Assembly: GCA_021647945.1 (NCBI GenBank) | Contig: JAKITT010000004.1 | Coordinates: forward strand, 24,546-88,545 | Reading direction: 5' to 3' | Length of the DNA: 64,000 nucleotides | Origin: Candidatus Polarisedimenticolaceae bacterium | GTDB taxonomy: Bacteria > Pseudomonadota > Gammaproteobacteria > Chromatiales > Chromatiaceae | Part shown: positions 26,352 through 35,271 of the stretch, one piece after another | How the letters are laid out: every line of letters starts with the position of its first letter | How positions within the stretch are numbered: the stretch's first letter is position 1 | Made by a program: the position numbers and the translations under genes | The notes under the pieces: model-generated | What the model was told of the DNA's origin: nothing | What the model saw: only the letters and a program-made list of their open reading frames with translations | The model's database searches: none

Positions 26352-28373
26352 TCAACGCCTCCGTCTCAGAGGCTGTTCCCTTACCGGCTTTTTCACTCTA
26401 CTGGGCCGAACTTTTGTGGGCTTTCGGCTCGGTGCTTTGCTTTGGCCCGGCTGCCAATTTGGGATCAGGTGTCGTTTGCCATTACCAATTAGATCGGCTC
26501 GCCCCATGCTTTCAAGCGCTTCGCGCAGCAGTGGCCAGTTCTCTGGATCGTGATAGCGCAAGAAGGCTTTGTGCAGTCGTCGCTGGCGGATCCCTTTGGC
26601 TGAAAAAACTCGTTCGCTGCCGATTTTTTTCAGCGGGTTGAAGTCGCTGTAGTACATGTCTGATGCGACGGCCAGTGGTGTCGGTAGGAAAGCCTGCACC
26701 TGATCCAGGCGGAATTTATTCTTCTTCAGCCAAAGGGCCAGATTGAGCATATCTTTATCACTGGTGCCGGGATGGGCGGCGATAAAGTAGGGGATCAGGT
26801 ACTGCTCTTTACCCGCCTCTTTTGAGTAGTGCTCAAACATGCGTTTGAAACGGTCATAGACCTCGATACCTGGTTTCATCATCTTGTTGAGCGGGCTCTC
26901 TTCGGTATGTTCCGGAGCGATTTTTAGATAGCCACCGACATGGTGAGTGACCAACTCTTTAACATAAGCGGGGGAACGTACAGCGAGGTCGTAACGTACC
27001 CCAGAGGCGATGAAGACCCGTTTTACCCCCGGCAGCTGACGTGATTTTTGGTAGAGCTGGATCAGCGGGTCGTGGCTGGTCTCCATATATTTGCAGATGT
27101 CGGGGAAGATGCAGGAGGGACGACGACATACCGCTTCGACAGCTAGGTCTTTGCATCGTTGGCGATACATGTTGGCAGTTGGGCCACCCAGGTCTGAGAT
27201 GTTGCCGGTAAAGCCAGGCACGGTGTCGCGGATGGTCTCAATCTCATCCAAAATTGATTGCTCTGAACGACTCTGGATGATGCGCCCCTCATGTTCGGTA
27301 ATTGAGCAGAAGGTGCAGCCACCAAAACAGCCACGCATGATGTTGATAGAGAAGCGGATCATCTCCCAGGCGGGGATCTTCTTCTGGCCATAACTGGGGT
27401 GTGGTCGCCGGGTGTAAGGGAAGGCGTAGAGTGGATCAAGCTCCTTGGTGGTCAGTGGGATCGGGGGTGGATTGACCCAGACATCCCGTTTGCCATGTTG
27501 CTGTACCAGTGGGCGAGCGTTGCCTGGGTTGGTCTCCAGATGGAACATGCGCGATGAGTGGGCGTAGAGTGTTTTATCGTTGAGCACCTGATCATAGGAG
27601 GGGAGCCGAATGACCGCAGGCCGGTCGCCATCCGCATGGCGGTTTTGCTTGCTCTGTGCAGACTCAATGGTGGAGGCATCCAGCTCACACCACTCTTCAG
27701 GTGTCTGCTGGCGCATGAAGGCGGTGCCGCGCACATCGGTGATTTCATTGACGGGGGTGTTTGCTGCAAGACGATGGGCGACCTCAACCAGCGCCCGCTC
27801 GGCGTTGCCGTAGATCAGCAGATCGGCTTTCGAATCTGGCAAAATAGAGCGCCGCACCTTATCTGACCAGTAGTCGTAGTGAGCAATCCGGCGCAGACTC
27901 GCCTCAATGCCTCCGACGATGATCGGCACCCCTTTATAGGCCTCCCGTGCACGCTGTGCATAGACCACAACTGAGCGGTCGGGGCGTTTTCCACCCTCTC
28001 CATCGGGTGTATAGGCATCATCGCTGCGAATGCGTCGATCTGCCGTGTAGCGGTTGACCATCGAGTCCATATTGCCAGCGGTAATGCCATAGAAGAGATT
28101 GGGTCTACCCAGGATGCGGAAGGCATCGGCTGATTGCCAATCTGGCTGCGCAATAATGCCAACACGAAAACCCTGCGCCTCTAACAAACGTCCGACCAGC
28201 GCCATGCCAAAGCTAGGGTGGTCGACATAGGCATCACCGGTTACCAGAATGATATCGCAGCTATCCCAGCCCAGCGTTTCCATCTCATCGCGAGACATTG
28301 GCAGTACGGGGGCGGCGCCGAAACGTTTGGCCCAATATTGGCGGTAGGAGAAGAGTTCTGTGATGATGTCCAT
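26352..28373 (-). CDS. ygiQ: YgiQ family radical SAM protein (UPF0313)
   Basis: 673 aa. N-terminal YgiQ-specific domain (1-300; [19 protein letters not shown] near the start), then a radical SAM core with the cluster-binding CxxxCxxC at about 346-353 in [13 protein letters not shown], followed by SLTEHEG-like [13 protein letters not shown] and [18 protein letters not shown]. The C-terminus is basic and Pro-rich ([18 protein letters not shown]), probably disordered. Length and domains match E. coli YgiQ. The substrate of this family is unknown. Single gene, convergent with the RAYT gene. Confidence 0.93.
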   Translation of the reverse strand: MDIITELFSYRQYWAKRFGAAPVLPMSRDEMETLGWDSCDIILVTGDAYVDHPSFGMALVGRLLEAQGFRVGIIAQPDWQSADAFRILGRPNLFYGITAGNMDSMVNRYTADRRIRSDDAYTPDGEGGKRPDRSVVVYAQRAREAYKGVPIIVGGIEASLRRIAHYDYWSDKVRRSILPDSKADLLIYGNAERALVEVAHRLAANTPVNEITDVRGTAFMRQQTPEEWCELDASTIESAQSKQNRHADGDRPAVIRLPSYDQVLNDKTLYAHSSRMFHLETNPGNARPLVQQHGKRDVWVNPPPIPLTTKELDPLYAFPYTRRPHPSYGQKKIPAWEMIRFSINIMRGCFGGCTFCSITEHEGRIIQSRSEQSILDEIETIRDTVPGFTGNISDLGGPTANMYRQRCKDLAVEAVCRRPSCIFPDICKYMETSHDPLIQLYQKSRQLPGVKRVFIASGVRYDLAVRSPAYVKELVTHHVGGYLKIAPEHTEESPLNKMMKPGIEVYDRFKRMFEHYSKEAGKEQYLIPYFIAAHPGTSDKDMLNLALWLKKNKFRLDQVQAFLPTPLAVASDMYYSDFNPLKKIGSERVFSAKGIRQRRLHKAFLRYHDPENWPLLREALESMGRADLIGNGKRHLIPNWQPGQSKAPSRKPTKVRPSRVKKPVREQPLRRRR

Positions 28374-28522
28374 TGCACAATTATACTGCTGATCCAGGCC
28401 AGGTTGTGATTTATGTGTGCGCTCTCTCCGCTCTTAAGAAACCACATATTGACTTTGATGTAGGTCTCTGTCTATATTCATATTAATGAGTTGATCATCC
28501 GCTAAAATAAAATGGAGTAATT

Positions 28523-29050
28523 ATGTATAAGGTCGCACTCTCCTTCGTCGTTCTGATGTCGGTTGCTTTTTCAGTAAATGCTGAAGAGAAAAAATTCTAT
28601 TTTGGTTTAACAGTGGGTGGGATTGAGTACCAAGAGACAGATTTTGATACTAGCCTAACCGCCTTTACGGGGCGTTTTGGTTATGCCATCAACGAAAATT
28701 TGGATGTGGAGGGGCGTTATATCAGTGTCGGCTCAGGAAGTGATGGTGATTCTAAATTGTCAATTGAAGGGATGGCGAGTGCGTTAGTCAAATATAAGGT
28801 GTTTTTACAGCCAGATCATCGAGTTAATGTGCATGGTTTCCTTGGTACCACTGTCGCACGAACGAGTTCAAATAGAGGCGGTGACACAACAGTAACCAAT
28901 GCAGGCCTATCCTTAGGGCTAGGTGTTGATCTCTATGTGGATGATGATCGTGGTGTCAATATCGAGTGGATCCACTATATGGATGCTGAGGCTCGGCATG
29001 AACAGTTCTCCATGGACTACCTGGGTATCGGATATATTCAGTGGTTTTAG
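28523..29050 (+). CDS. OmpA-like/porin-family outer-membrane beta-barrel protein
   Basis: 175 aa. Signal peptide 1-20 (ending VNA before EEKK). The mature part of about 155 aa alternates in the manner of an eight-stranded barrel (KFYFGLTVGGIEYQETDF, FGYAINENLDVEGRYISVG, VNIEWIHYMDAEA) and ends in YIQWF. That aromatic C-terminal residue is the BAM signature, so the protein is probably an OmpX/OmpA-N-like barrel. Role unknown. Start ATG 28523 has TGGAG upstream. It opens the accessory stretch between ygiQ and rnpB. Confidence 0.8.
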   Translation: MYKVALSFVVLMSVAFSVNAEEKKFYFGLTVGGIEYQETDFDTSLTAFTGRFGYAINENLDVEGRYISVGSGSDGDSKLSIEGMASALVKYKVFLQPDHRVNVHGFLGTTVARTSSNRGGDTTVTNAGLSLGLGVDLYVDDDRGVNIEWIHYMDAEARHEQFSMDYLGIGYIQWF

Positions 29051-29144
29051 CTGATCAGGCGGGTTTGCCTGTGTCTTACTTTTTTGCTCTCTGCGGCCTC
29101 CAATAGCAGATGATGATTCCGTTGCTGAATCATAGGATGTAAAG

Positions 29145-30311
29145 ATGAATAAAAATGCCTATTTAGCTTTTATGCTGCTATTCACATTTATCACGTTCGG
29201 CTTAGTAGGCTGTGGTGGCGGTGATAGTGGCGGTGTTGCTGGTGATGGTAGTGCACCGGCGGGCCCTGTTCTTCCAGATCGAGCTGCGCATAGTATTAAA
29301 TACTCTTGGTCGATAACCAATGCTATTGAAAATCTTGGGGCTGGACTCTATCGTAGGGTTGGTACAGTAAAAGTAGAAGATATTGATGGTGGTGCGGTAT
29401 CTGATGGAACCGTTGTAAATCTAAATATAATTGACTCTATTATTGCAACCGGTGTTATTACAGCGGCAGGTGGTGACTCGATTGTAGGCCCGGTGTTAAC
29501 AGATATGGCGCCTACCCAAGGTGATTGGGCAACTGCACTTCCTCAGTTTGATGCCGCGGAGATTACGAGGAACTCTGCTCAACGTGATATTTTGCCTGGT
29601 GACTCTGTACTTTTATTCAATGCGGATGAGGAGGATAAAATTCGAACGATTGGCACAACTGTACTCTCTAATAACACGCTAACAGTCTCCTCAGCATTTT
29701 CTGGAATATACCCAAATGCAACCTATGGTAATGCGCAATATGTTGTTGGTGCCTCATTGTTGGGTGCTGAAATAGCTGGAGAGGATAGTGATGGCAATCT
29801 TACTACTGGGAAGGCATATACTGTTAATGGTTTTGCGACCTTTAAAATTACTTATCCAGCAAATATCAATACTATTAATGTTGGGTGTGGAAATGTTCCA
29901 GCTGTAGATGCGCGTTACGCGCCATTGGGATCTGCTGATGTCCATGTTTTTTCAAGTGTGAATAGTTCAGTAACGACAGTGAGCACTGACTTTTGCTTTT
30001 CCCCTATTTCTGGCGGCACTATAGAGCTAATTCCTACTGTAATTGCATCTACTTCCCCTATTAGTTTACGAGTGCGTGATGGCGGCGACACGATTCCAGT
30101 GCCTTATACAGGTGTCTCAGTATCTGTTGTCTATAAGACGAATACAGGCGGTCTTAGCGTGACACCAGATGCAGGCTCATATACAACCAACGCCTATGGT
30201 TTTGCCACACCTACACTGACTGTTGCTGGAGGTGCTTCATCTGATGAGGCTACAGTAACATTTATTGCAAATGGCACAGCTGTTGGAGTTGTTACAGTCG
30301 AAATCCCATGA
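29145..30311 (+). CDS. Lipoprotein with C-terminal Ig-like (Big) domain
   Basis: 388 aa. Lipobox LVGC (Cys about 23) followed by a Gly/Ser-rich flexible linker (GGGDSGGVAGDGSAPAG), so it is a surface or outer-membrane lipoprotein. The C-terminal 100 aa (PISLRVRDGGDTIPVPYTGV, DAGSYTTNAYGFATPTLTVA, ATVTFIANGTAVGVV) resembles bacterial Ig-like Big_1 domains as found in invasin/intimin-type surface proteins. The middle is not recognised. Coding sequence is visibly richer in A and T than neighbouring genes, suggesting transfer. ATG 29145 has AGGATG upstream; no partner gene is coupled. Confidence 0.7.
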   Translation: MNKNAYLAFMLLFTFITFGLVGCGGGDSGGVAGDGSAPAGPVLPDRAAHSIKYSWSITNAIENLGAGLYRRVGTVKVEDIDGGAVSDGTVVNLNIIDSIIATGVITAAGGDSIVGPVLTDMAPTQGDWATALPQFDAAEITRNSAQRDILPGDSVLLFNADEEDKIRTIGTTVLSNNTLTVSSAFSGIYPNATYGNAQYVVGASLLGAEIAGEDSDGNLTTGKAYTVNGFATFKITYPANINTINVGCGNVPAVDARYAPLGSADVHVFSSVNSSVTTVSTDFCFSPISGGTIELIPTVIASTSPISLRVRDGGDTIPVPYTGVSVSVVYKTNTGGLSVTPDAGSYTTNAYGFATPTLTVAGGASSDEATVTFIANGTAVGVVTVEIP

Positions 30312-30347
30312 AAATTTGTGGTTGAGTTTGAGGTGGGGTTGGTATCA

Positions 30348-30376
30348 TTGTTAATCGGGCTGAAATCCGCTATCTT
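30348..30376 (+). promoter_or_regulatory. Duplicated rnpB-like promoter
   Basis: TTGTTA (30348-30353), 17-bp spacer, TATCTT (30371-30376), then 7 nt to the truncated rnpB start at 30384. This is exactly the geometry of the intact rnpB promoter at 31236-31264. The flanking bases agree at about half of positions. Confidence 0.45.
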
Positions 30377-30383
30377 TCCTGCT

Positions 30384-30408
30384 GGGAGTTAGCCAGACAG
30401 TCGCCATT
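30384..30408 (+). pseudogene. Truncated duplicate of the rnpB 5' end
   Basis: 25 nt beginning GGGAGTTAGCC match the first 25 nt of the intact rnpB (31272-31296) at 24 of 25 positions. Similarity stops there; the downstream DNA is a dispersed repeat, not RNase P RNA. The copies are 888 bp apart in direct orientation and flank the toxin-antitoxin pair. Confidence 0.75.
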
Positions 30409-30622
30409 CTCTCGTTCCCACGCTCCGCGTGGGAATGCATACGATGGTGGGTGAATAACGCACGGTATGGGTTCCCACGGAGGACTGTGGGAACCAGAAA
30501 GCAAAGCAAGCCAGGTAGGGTGGGCACGCTGTTTGTGCCCACAGGTACTTGCGATCCGCGTGGGCATAAAAACCTGCCCACCCTGCTGGGCTCGCTTTGC
30601 TCGCACGATCTAACCTTATTCG
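30409..30622. repeat. Composite of dispersed inverted repeats
   Basis: Three hairpin units. GTTCCCACGCTCCGCGTGGGAA (about 30413-30434) is a repeat type widespread in gammaproteobacteria. GGTTCCCACGGAGGACTGTGGGAACC (about 30469-30494). GTGGGCACGCTGTTTGTGCCCAC (about 30520-30542), which is also mirrored by TGCCCACCCT near 30580. Between the lipoprotein and toxin genes; no coding sequence is supported. Confidence 0.65.
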
Positions 30623-30922
30623 TTATGTGCGATTTTTCCATTCTTTCGGATTTCTTCGTGCATGAAGCACAGCCAAAACAGAAATACTTTCTTTGCCTTC
30701 GATAAAAAATACACCAAATGGAAATCTATGTATTAACACTCGATGAACTCCTTTATAAACGATTGAATACATAGCTGGATGACGTGAAGCCCTGGACAAA
30801 GCTTCTTCAATGCATAAGAGGAAATTTTCACCTAGCCCTTTTCTTTGTGCCTCATACCATTCATAAGCATCTTTGATATCTGATTCCGCCTCTGAGCGGA
30901 TTATTATTCTCTTTATATTCAT
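30623..30922 (-). CDS. ParE/RelE-family toxin of a type II toxin-antitoxin system
   Basis: 99 aa. ParE-like fold: IIIRSEAESDIKDAYEWYEAQRKGLGENFLLCIEEAL (helical hairpin), then the beta-sheet segment MYSIVYKGVHRVLIHRFPFGVFFI and ISVLAVLHARRNPKEW, where the terminal HARRNP block is the hallmark of ParE/RelE toxins. ParE members poison gyrase, RelE members cleave ribosome-bound mRNA; the long N-terminal helical hairpin favours ParE. The start overlaps the antitoxin stop by 4 nt (30919-30922). Confidence 0.88.
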   Translation of the reverse strand: MNIKRIIIRSEAESDIKDAYEWYEAQRKGLGENFLLCIEEALSRASRHPAMYSIVYKGVHRVLIHRFPFGVFFIEGKESISVLAVLHARRNPKEWKNRT

Positions 30923-31119
30923 GAGTTTGAGATTCTATTTCTTACATTCTCCCATGAATCCCCAGCTTCAGGATTAGCAGAGTAGCTAGCTAACCTTGTA
31001 TCTAATTCTGCCTTTTGATCCTCTGTTAATGGAAATAACTGTTCTTCAGAAGCCACACTATCCCATAACTCCTCAGCCAATAATATTTTTTCTGATGAGG
31101 TAAGTTCTTGTAAATTCAT
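30919..31119 (-). CDS. Addiction-module antitoxin paired with ParE
   Basis: 66 aa from ATG 31119, which has GGAGA 5 nt upstream; an in-frame GTG at 31131 would add 4 residues and place no ribosome binding site. Small acidic protein of the 'putative addiction module component' family: LTSSEKILLAEELWDSV near the start and LDTRLASYSANPEAGDSWENV near the end, the pattern that wraps the ParE toxin. No DNA-binding domain is obvious. Coupled to the toxin gene by an ATGA overlap. The pair lies between the two copies of the rnpB 5' end. Confidence 0.88.
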   Translation of the reverse strand: MNLQELTSSEKILLAEELWDSVASEEQLFPLTEDQKAELDTRLASYSANPEAGDSWENVRNRISNS

Positions 31120-31235
31120 GGCTTTCTCCACTTTTAAAATAAATGCTTACATCTATTTTAGCGGATTCTAGGTAGAGATACTAAAGACAAGGGAATTACA
31201 GTTGAGACTCATTTCATATTGGACAAGACTCACTG

Positions 31236-31264
31236 TTGTGATTGAGGCAATAAGCAGGTAATGT
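31236..31264 (+). promoter_or_regulatory. rnpB promoter
   Basis: TTGTGA (31236-31241), 17-bp spacer, TAATGT (31259-31264). Start 7-8 nt later coincides with the predicted RNA 5' end at 31272. Confidence 0.6.
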
Positions 31265-31271
31265 CTCCGCC

Positions 31272-31624
31272 GGGAGTCAGCCAGACAGTCGCCATTTCGG
31301 TTTACCGGGGTGGAGGAAAGTCCGGGCTCCATAGGGCAGAGTGCCAGGTAACGCCTGGGGGGTGCAAACCTACGGAAAGTGCCACAGAAAATATACCGCC
31401 TAAGCCCGCAAGGGCCGGTAAGGGTGAAATGGTGCGGTAAGAGCGCACCGCGCTGCTGGCAACAGTAGCGGCACGGTAAACCCCACTCGGAGCAAGACCA
31501 AATAGAGGAGCACAGGCGCGGCCCGCGCTGTTCCTGGGTAGGTTGCTTGAGGTGTGCGGCGACGCACATCCTAGATGAATGACTGTCCACGACAGAACCC
31601 GGCTTATCGGCTGACTCCCACCTT
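31272..31624 (+). ncRNA. rnpB: RNase P RNA (M1 RNA, bacterial type A)
   Basis: About 350 nt. Catalytic RNA that matures tRNA 5' ends. The 5' GGGAGTCAGCC pairs exactly with the 3' GGCTGACTCCC (31609-31619) to form helix P1. The conserved cores are present: CAGACAGTCGCC, then GAGGAAAGTCCGGGCTCC (31312-31329), and the 3' core CGACAGAACCCGGCTTATCGG. The order and size are those of gammaproteobacterial M1 RNA. A truncated copy of its first 25 nt lies at 30384. Exact 3' end is approximate. Lies directly upstream of the dcw cluster. Confidence 0.97.
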
Positions 31625-31752
31625 CCTTCTTAATAAGTTACATTAACTGTGCGTCCTATTCGACTGTTTCTGTAGAGCTATTTGAGTTCATTTCCCTCTC
31701 TTTTGTCCCCGTTGTAACTCATTGACCCAAAAGGTTTTTTTCTGTTTTTGTG

Positions 31753-31781
31753 TTGACAGGGTGGGTAATCGTGCCTAATAT
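31753..31781 (+). promoter_or_regulatory. Main promoter of the dcw cluster (Pmra)
   Basis: TTGACA (31753-31758, consensus), 17-bp spacer, TAATAT (31776-31781). Transcript start near 31788 gives a leader of about 53 nt before mraZ. The MraZ box array begins inside the spacer and runs past the start site. Confidence 0.8.
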
Positions 31782-31805
31782 TGGGAATTAGTGGTGCATA
31801 GTGGC
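31761..31805 (+). promoter_or_regulatory. MraZ operator: five 5-bp boxes at 10-bp spacing
   Basis: GTGGG (31761), GTGCC (31771), TTGGG (31781), GTGGT (31791), GTGGC (31801), each separated by 5 bp. MraZ is known to bind GTGGG/T-type repeats with 5-bp spacers upstream of its own gene. Two of the five deviate in the last positions. The overlap with the -10 box fits autorepression. Confidence 0.75.
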
Positions 31806-31840
31806 TAAAACTGCATTTTAGGGTGATTTAGGGGAATAAC

Positions 31841-32284
31841 GTGTTTCGAGGTGTGAGCACACTCAATCTCGATGGCAAAGGTCGTTTGGCGATCCCGACA
31901 AAATATCGGGATGAGCTAAAGACCAGTTGCGCCTCAACATTGGTGGTCACTGCCGGTGTGGACAGATGCATTCTGATCTACCCTGAACCCGCCTGGAACA
32001 CCGTTGAACGTGATCTTGATGGCCTCTCTTCGCAAAATCCCAATGTTCGTAAACTCCAGCGCTTGATGACAGGTTATGCCTCCGATGTGGTGATGGATGG
32101 CCAGGGGCGCATATTGCTGCCTCCTGCGTTGCGTAAACATGTGAATTTAGAGAAGGCGGTAGCTTTAGTGGGGCAGGGTAAGAAGTTTGAGCTTTGGAGT
32201 GAGTCAGCATGGAATGCCCAGTGGCTTGATGACGCTGAGCAGATTGAGCTGAGTGACCCTGTATTCGAAAATCTTTCGTTCTAA
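31841..32284 (+). CDS. mraZ: MraZ, transcriptional regulator of the dcw cluster
   Basis: 147 aa from GTG 31841 (AGGGGAAT about 5 nt upstream). Two AbrB-like SpoVT/MraZ half-domains: [25 protein letters not shown] and [17 protein letters not shown], each carrying the DGKGR-type signature. MraZ forms an octameric ring that binds the repeated boxes in its own promoter (31761-31805) and represses the operon. First gene of the cluster; rsmH starts 14 nt downstream. Confidence 0.95.
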   Translation: MFRGVSTLNLDGKGRLAIPTKYRDELKTSCASTLVVTAGVDRCILIYPEPAWNTVERDLDGLSSQNPNVRKLQRLMTGYASDVVMDGQGRILLPPALRKHVNLEKAVALVGQGKKFELWSESAWNAQWLDDAEQIELSDPVFENLSF

Positions 32285-32297
32285 CCAGGTGGGCGAG

Positions 32298-33221
32298 ATG
32301 GGGCATAAAGCGGTACTGCTAGATGAAGCGCTGGCAGCGCTAGCGATTCAGCCGGCAGGCATCTATATCGATGGCACCTTTGGTCGGGGTGGTCATAGTG
32401 GTGCTATTTTGCAGCAGCTTGGGCCGGAAGGGCGTCTGTTGGCTGTGGATAAAGACCCTGAGGCGATTGCATCAGCGCAACAGCAGTTCTCTGCGGATGA
32501 GCGCTTTTCAATTGTCAGAGCCTCCTTTGCCACGTTGGGTGAGGTGGCTTCAGAGGCGGGTATCTCTGGCAAAGTGGATGGCCTGCTGCTCGACCTTGGT
32601 GTCTCCTCTCCTCAGTTGGATGATGCAGAACGCGGTTTCAGTTTTTCCCAGGATGGTCCACTTGATATGCGTATGGATCCAGATTCAGGCCAGAGTGCAG
32701 AGCGATGGCTGGCGCATGCCGAAGCAGATGAGATTGCTAAGGTGCTGAAAGAGTATGGTGAAGAGCGTTTTGCCAAGCGGATCGCTCGCGCCATTGTCGC
32801 GGCCCGTGAAGAGCAGGTGATTACTACTACAGGCCGGTTGGCGGATATTGTCAGTAAAGCCAATCCCGCCTGGGAGAGAGGCAAACACCCTGCAACACGC
32901 AGTTTCCAAGCAATACGCATCTTTATAAATAGAGAGCTGGATGACCTGTTGATCTGTCTTGATCAAGTGCTGCCGATGTTGGCGATAGGCGGTCGTTTGG
33001 CGGTTATCAGCTTCCACTCCCTTGAGGATCGTATCGTAAAACGCTTTATTCGTGATCTTGCCCGTGGTGATCGATTTCCTCCCGGCGTACCTGTAACCCA
33101 TGATCAGATAAAACCCCGCATGAAAATGATCGGTAAGGCTATCCGCTCTGGCCAGCAAGAGTTGGCTGAAAATGTGCGTGCAAGAAGCGCTACATTGCGG
33201 GTGGCAGAGAGGCTGTGGTGA
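32298..33221 (+). CDS. rsmH: RsmH (MraW), 16S rRNA m4C1402 methyltransferase
   Basis: 307 aa from ATG 32298, preceded by AGGTGGG; an open frame from 32253 overlaps mraZ and is rejected. N4-methylates cytidine 1402 of 16S rRNA, the same nucleotide that RsmI 2'-O-methylates. SAM-binding region [13 protein letters not shown], then [20 protein letters not shown] and the family hallmark [15 protein letters not shown]-terminus [13 protein letters not shown]. Its stop overlaps the ftsL start. Confidence 0.96.
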   Translation: MGHKAVLLDEALAALAIQPAGIYIDGTFGRGGHSGAILQQLGPEGRLLAVDKDPEAIASAQQQFSADERFSIVRASFATLGEVASEAGISGKVDGLLLDLGVSSPQLDDAERGFSFSQDGPLDMRMDPDSGQSAERWLAHAEADEIAKVLKEYGEERFAKRIARAIVAAREEQVITTTGRLADIVSKANPAWERGKHPATRSFQAIRIFINRELDDLLICLDQVLPMLAIGGRLAVISFHSLEDRIVKRFIRDLARGDRFPPGVPVTHDQIKPRMKMIGKAIRSGQQELAENVRARSATLRVAERLW

Positions 33222-33490
33222 GCAGACATCAGCCTTGGATTATCGCTTGCCTCGTGTTGGTCGTGGTCACCTCGGCGATCTCCGTGGTCTATGCAAAATA
33301 CCTCAGCCGAAGCTATTTTTTTCAGTTAGAGGCGCTTCGGCTTGAGCGTGAGCAGCTTGATGTTGACTGGCGTCGCCTGCAACTTGAAGAGAGTGCTGTA
33401 GCGACCCACTCGCAGGTTGAGCATAAGGCGCATACCGTACTGAAGATGCGTCTGCCAAATATTGATGAAGTTGTGGTGGTCAGACGCTGA
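33215..33490 (+). CDS. ftsL: FtsL, divisome membrane protein
   Basis: 91 aa. Short cytoplasmic tail, one membrane helix (about 8-28: [20 protein letters not shown]), then a periplasmic leucine-heptad coiled coil (about 30-75). The C-terminus is [12 protein letters not shown], with the 'LPxIDEV' typical of FtsL. FtsL joins FtsB and FtsQ and activates the FtsWI synthase. Start is GTG 33215 or GTG 33218, both overlapping the rsmH stop; its own stop overlaps the ftsI ATG by 1 nt. Confidence 0.9.
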   Translation: MVSRHQPWIIACLVLVVVTSAISVVYAKYLSRSYFFQLEALRLEREQLDVDWRRLQLEESAVATHSQVEHKAHTVLKMRLPNIDEVVVVRR

Positions 33491-35271
33491 TGGCCAAAGT
33501 GAAAAAAAGAGCGCGCAAAGAGAAACGGGTGATTCCAACCTACCATGGTCGTCGTCACTTCTTGTTTGGTTTGATGCTGGTTGGTTTCTCCCTGCTGATT
33601 TGGCGCTCGTTTGAGCGTCAAATTCTAGAGACCGACTTTTTGCAGGATCAGGGTGAAGCGCGATTTTTACGTGAGAAAGTGATCCCTGCATACCGTGGCG
33701 TGATCACTGATCGCCACGGTGAGATCTTGGCAGTGAGTGCGCCGATGTCATCGGTGATTGCGACCCCTAAAGATATGTCGGTAGATGATAAGACTATTGG
33801 ACGGTTGGCTAAGGTGTTGAAGGTCAAGCCTGATGCACTACAGCGCCGGTTGGCGCAAAACCGTCACTATGCCTACCTCAAACGCCAAGTTAAGCCCGAT
33901 ATGGCAGCCCGTATTGAGGCGTTGGATATTGAGGGTGTTCGACTGGAAACAGAGTATCGACGTTTCTACCCCAGTGGCGAAGTGACCGCTCACATCGTCG
34001 GCTGGACCGACATTGATGAGGTCGGAAAAGAGGGCATGGAGCTGGCTTACAACGAGTGGCTCAGCCCCGTTGCCGGGTTGAAACGTGTGATCAAGGATGG
34101 TCGTGGTCATGTGATCAAGAATGTTGAAAGCATCAAAATACCAGAGCCGGGCCAACATCTGGCCCTCAGTATCGACCTGCGCTTTCAGTTTCTCGCCTAT
34201 CGTGAACTCAAGGCCGCCGTGGAGCGGCATCAGGCCTGCTCCGGATCGGCGGTGATTCTGGATGTGCAGACGGGTGAAGTGCTGGCCATGGTCAACCGCC
34301 CCTCCTATAACCCAAATGCATCACGCCGACAGGTGTTGGCGCGCGACCGCCGTGCGGGCTGTATCGGAAAAAGCAGGAGCAAATTGGACTTCAGCAAACT
34401 ACGCAATCGTGCGGTTGTCGACCTTTTTGAACCCGGCTCCACGATTAAGCCTTTTGTCGTTGCAGCGGCGATAGAGGCGGGGGTGCTGAAGGCGAATGAA
34501 GAGATTGATGTTAGCGGGGCGAGGCTCTTGGTGGGTCGCCATCTGGTGCGTGACTCTCATGACTATGGCTTGATTGATGTATCGACGGTGATTAGCAAAT
34601 CGAGCAATGTGGGTGCCAGTAAAATTGCCCTGCGTATGGAAGGTGAGCAGCTCTGGCAGTTCTTTGTTGATCTCGGTTTTGGTGAACGAAGTGAATCGCT
34701 TTTTCCCGGTGAGGCTGCTGGCCAGCTGCCCCATTTTACCAACTGGTCGAAATTCGAACAGGCGGCCATCGCTTATGGTTATGGCCTCTCTGTTACCACG
34801 CTACAGCTGGCGCAGGCCTACTCGATCTTTGCTACCGATGGCGTGAGGCGTCCCATCTCCCTGATTCGTCTTGATGAGGCATCTGAGTCGATACGTGTTA
34901 TTCAACCCGAAACGGCTCGATTGGTGCGCGCTATGCTGGAGCGAGTGGTGACGGATGGCACTGCGCCACAAGCCGCTGTTGCTGGATATCGTGTCGCTGG
35001 TAAGACCGGTACGGCGAAGAAGTCAGTATCAGGTGGTTATGCAGATGACCGCTACATTGCTGCATTTGTCGGCATGATCCCGGCAAGTGCGCCACGTTTG
35101 GTGATGGCCGTGATGGTTGATGAGCCGAGCGCCGGTGAGTTTTATGGTGGGCAGGTGGCTGCACCGGTCTTCTCAAAAGTGATGTCAGGGGCGATGCGTC
35201 TGTTGAATGAAGCGCCTGATCAAATCAGAGCCAGTGGCACGCGAATGGCCGCAACAGGAGGGCAGCACTAA
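33490..35271 (+). CDS. ftsI: FtsI (PBP3), septal peptidoglycan transpeptidase
   Basis: 593 aa. N-terminal membrane helix (about 22-42) after a basic tail, pedestal domain with RGVITDRHGEILAVSAP, and a transpeptidase domain. Penicillin-binding motifs are intact: catalytic Ser317 in STIK (317-320), SSN (371-373) and KTGT (505-508). FtsI crosslinks septal peptidoglycan together with FtsW, also encoded in this cluster. Length fits the family. Overlaps ftsL by 1 nt (TGATG) and murE by 1 nt (TAATG). Confidence 0.96.
   Translation: MAKVKKRARKEKRVIPTYHGRRHFLFGLMLVGFSLLIWRSFERQILETDFLQDQGEARFLREKVIPAYRGVITDRHGEILAVSAPMSSVIATPKDMSVDDKTIGRLAKVLKVKPDALQRRLAQNRHYAYLKRQVKPDMAARIEALDIEGVRLETEYRRFYPSGEVTAHIVGWTDIDEVGKEGMELAYNEWLSPVAGLKRVIKDGRGHVIKNVESIKIPEPGQHLALSIDLRFQFLAYRELKAAVERHQACSGSAVILDVQTGEVLAMVNRPSYNPNASRRQVLARDRRAGCIGKSRSKLDFSKLRNRAVVDLFEPGSTIKPFVVAAAIEAGVLKANEEIDVSGARLLVGRHLVRDSHDYGLIDVSTVISKSSNVGASKIALRMEGEQLWQFFVDLGFGERSESLFPGEAAGQLPHFTNWSKFEQAAIAYGYGLSVTTLQLAQAYSIFATDGVRRPISLIRLDEASESIRVIQPETARLVRAMLERVVTDGTAPQAAVAGYRVAGKTGTAKKSVSGGYADDRYIAAFVGMIPASAPRLVMAVMVDEPSAGEFYGGQVAAPVFSKVMSGAMRLLNEAPDQIRASGTRMAATGGQH

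Noticed and set aside
26315..26641. 108-codon plus-strand open frame at the end of ygiQ
   Set aside because: Antisense to the basic C-terminus of ygiQ; no similarity.
30409..30622. CRISPR-like array
   Set aside because: The repeats are palindromic hairpins of different sequence, not equal direct repeats with spacers.
30351..30641. 96-codon minus-strand open frame over the dispersed repeats
   Set aside because: Its translation follows the hairpin repeats and the rnpB fragment; no start context.
31168..31590. 140-codon minus-strand open frame across rnpB
   Set aside because: It runs through the RNase P RNA, whose structure explains the sequence; no ribosome binding site or protein similarity.
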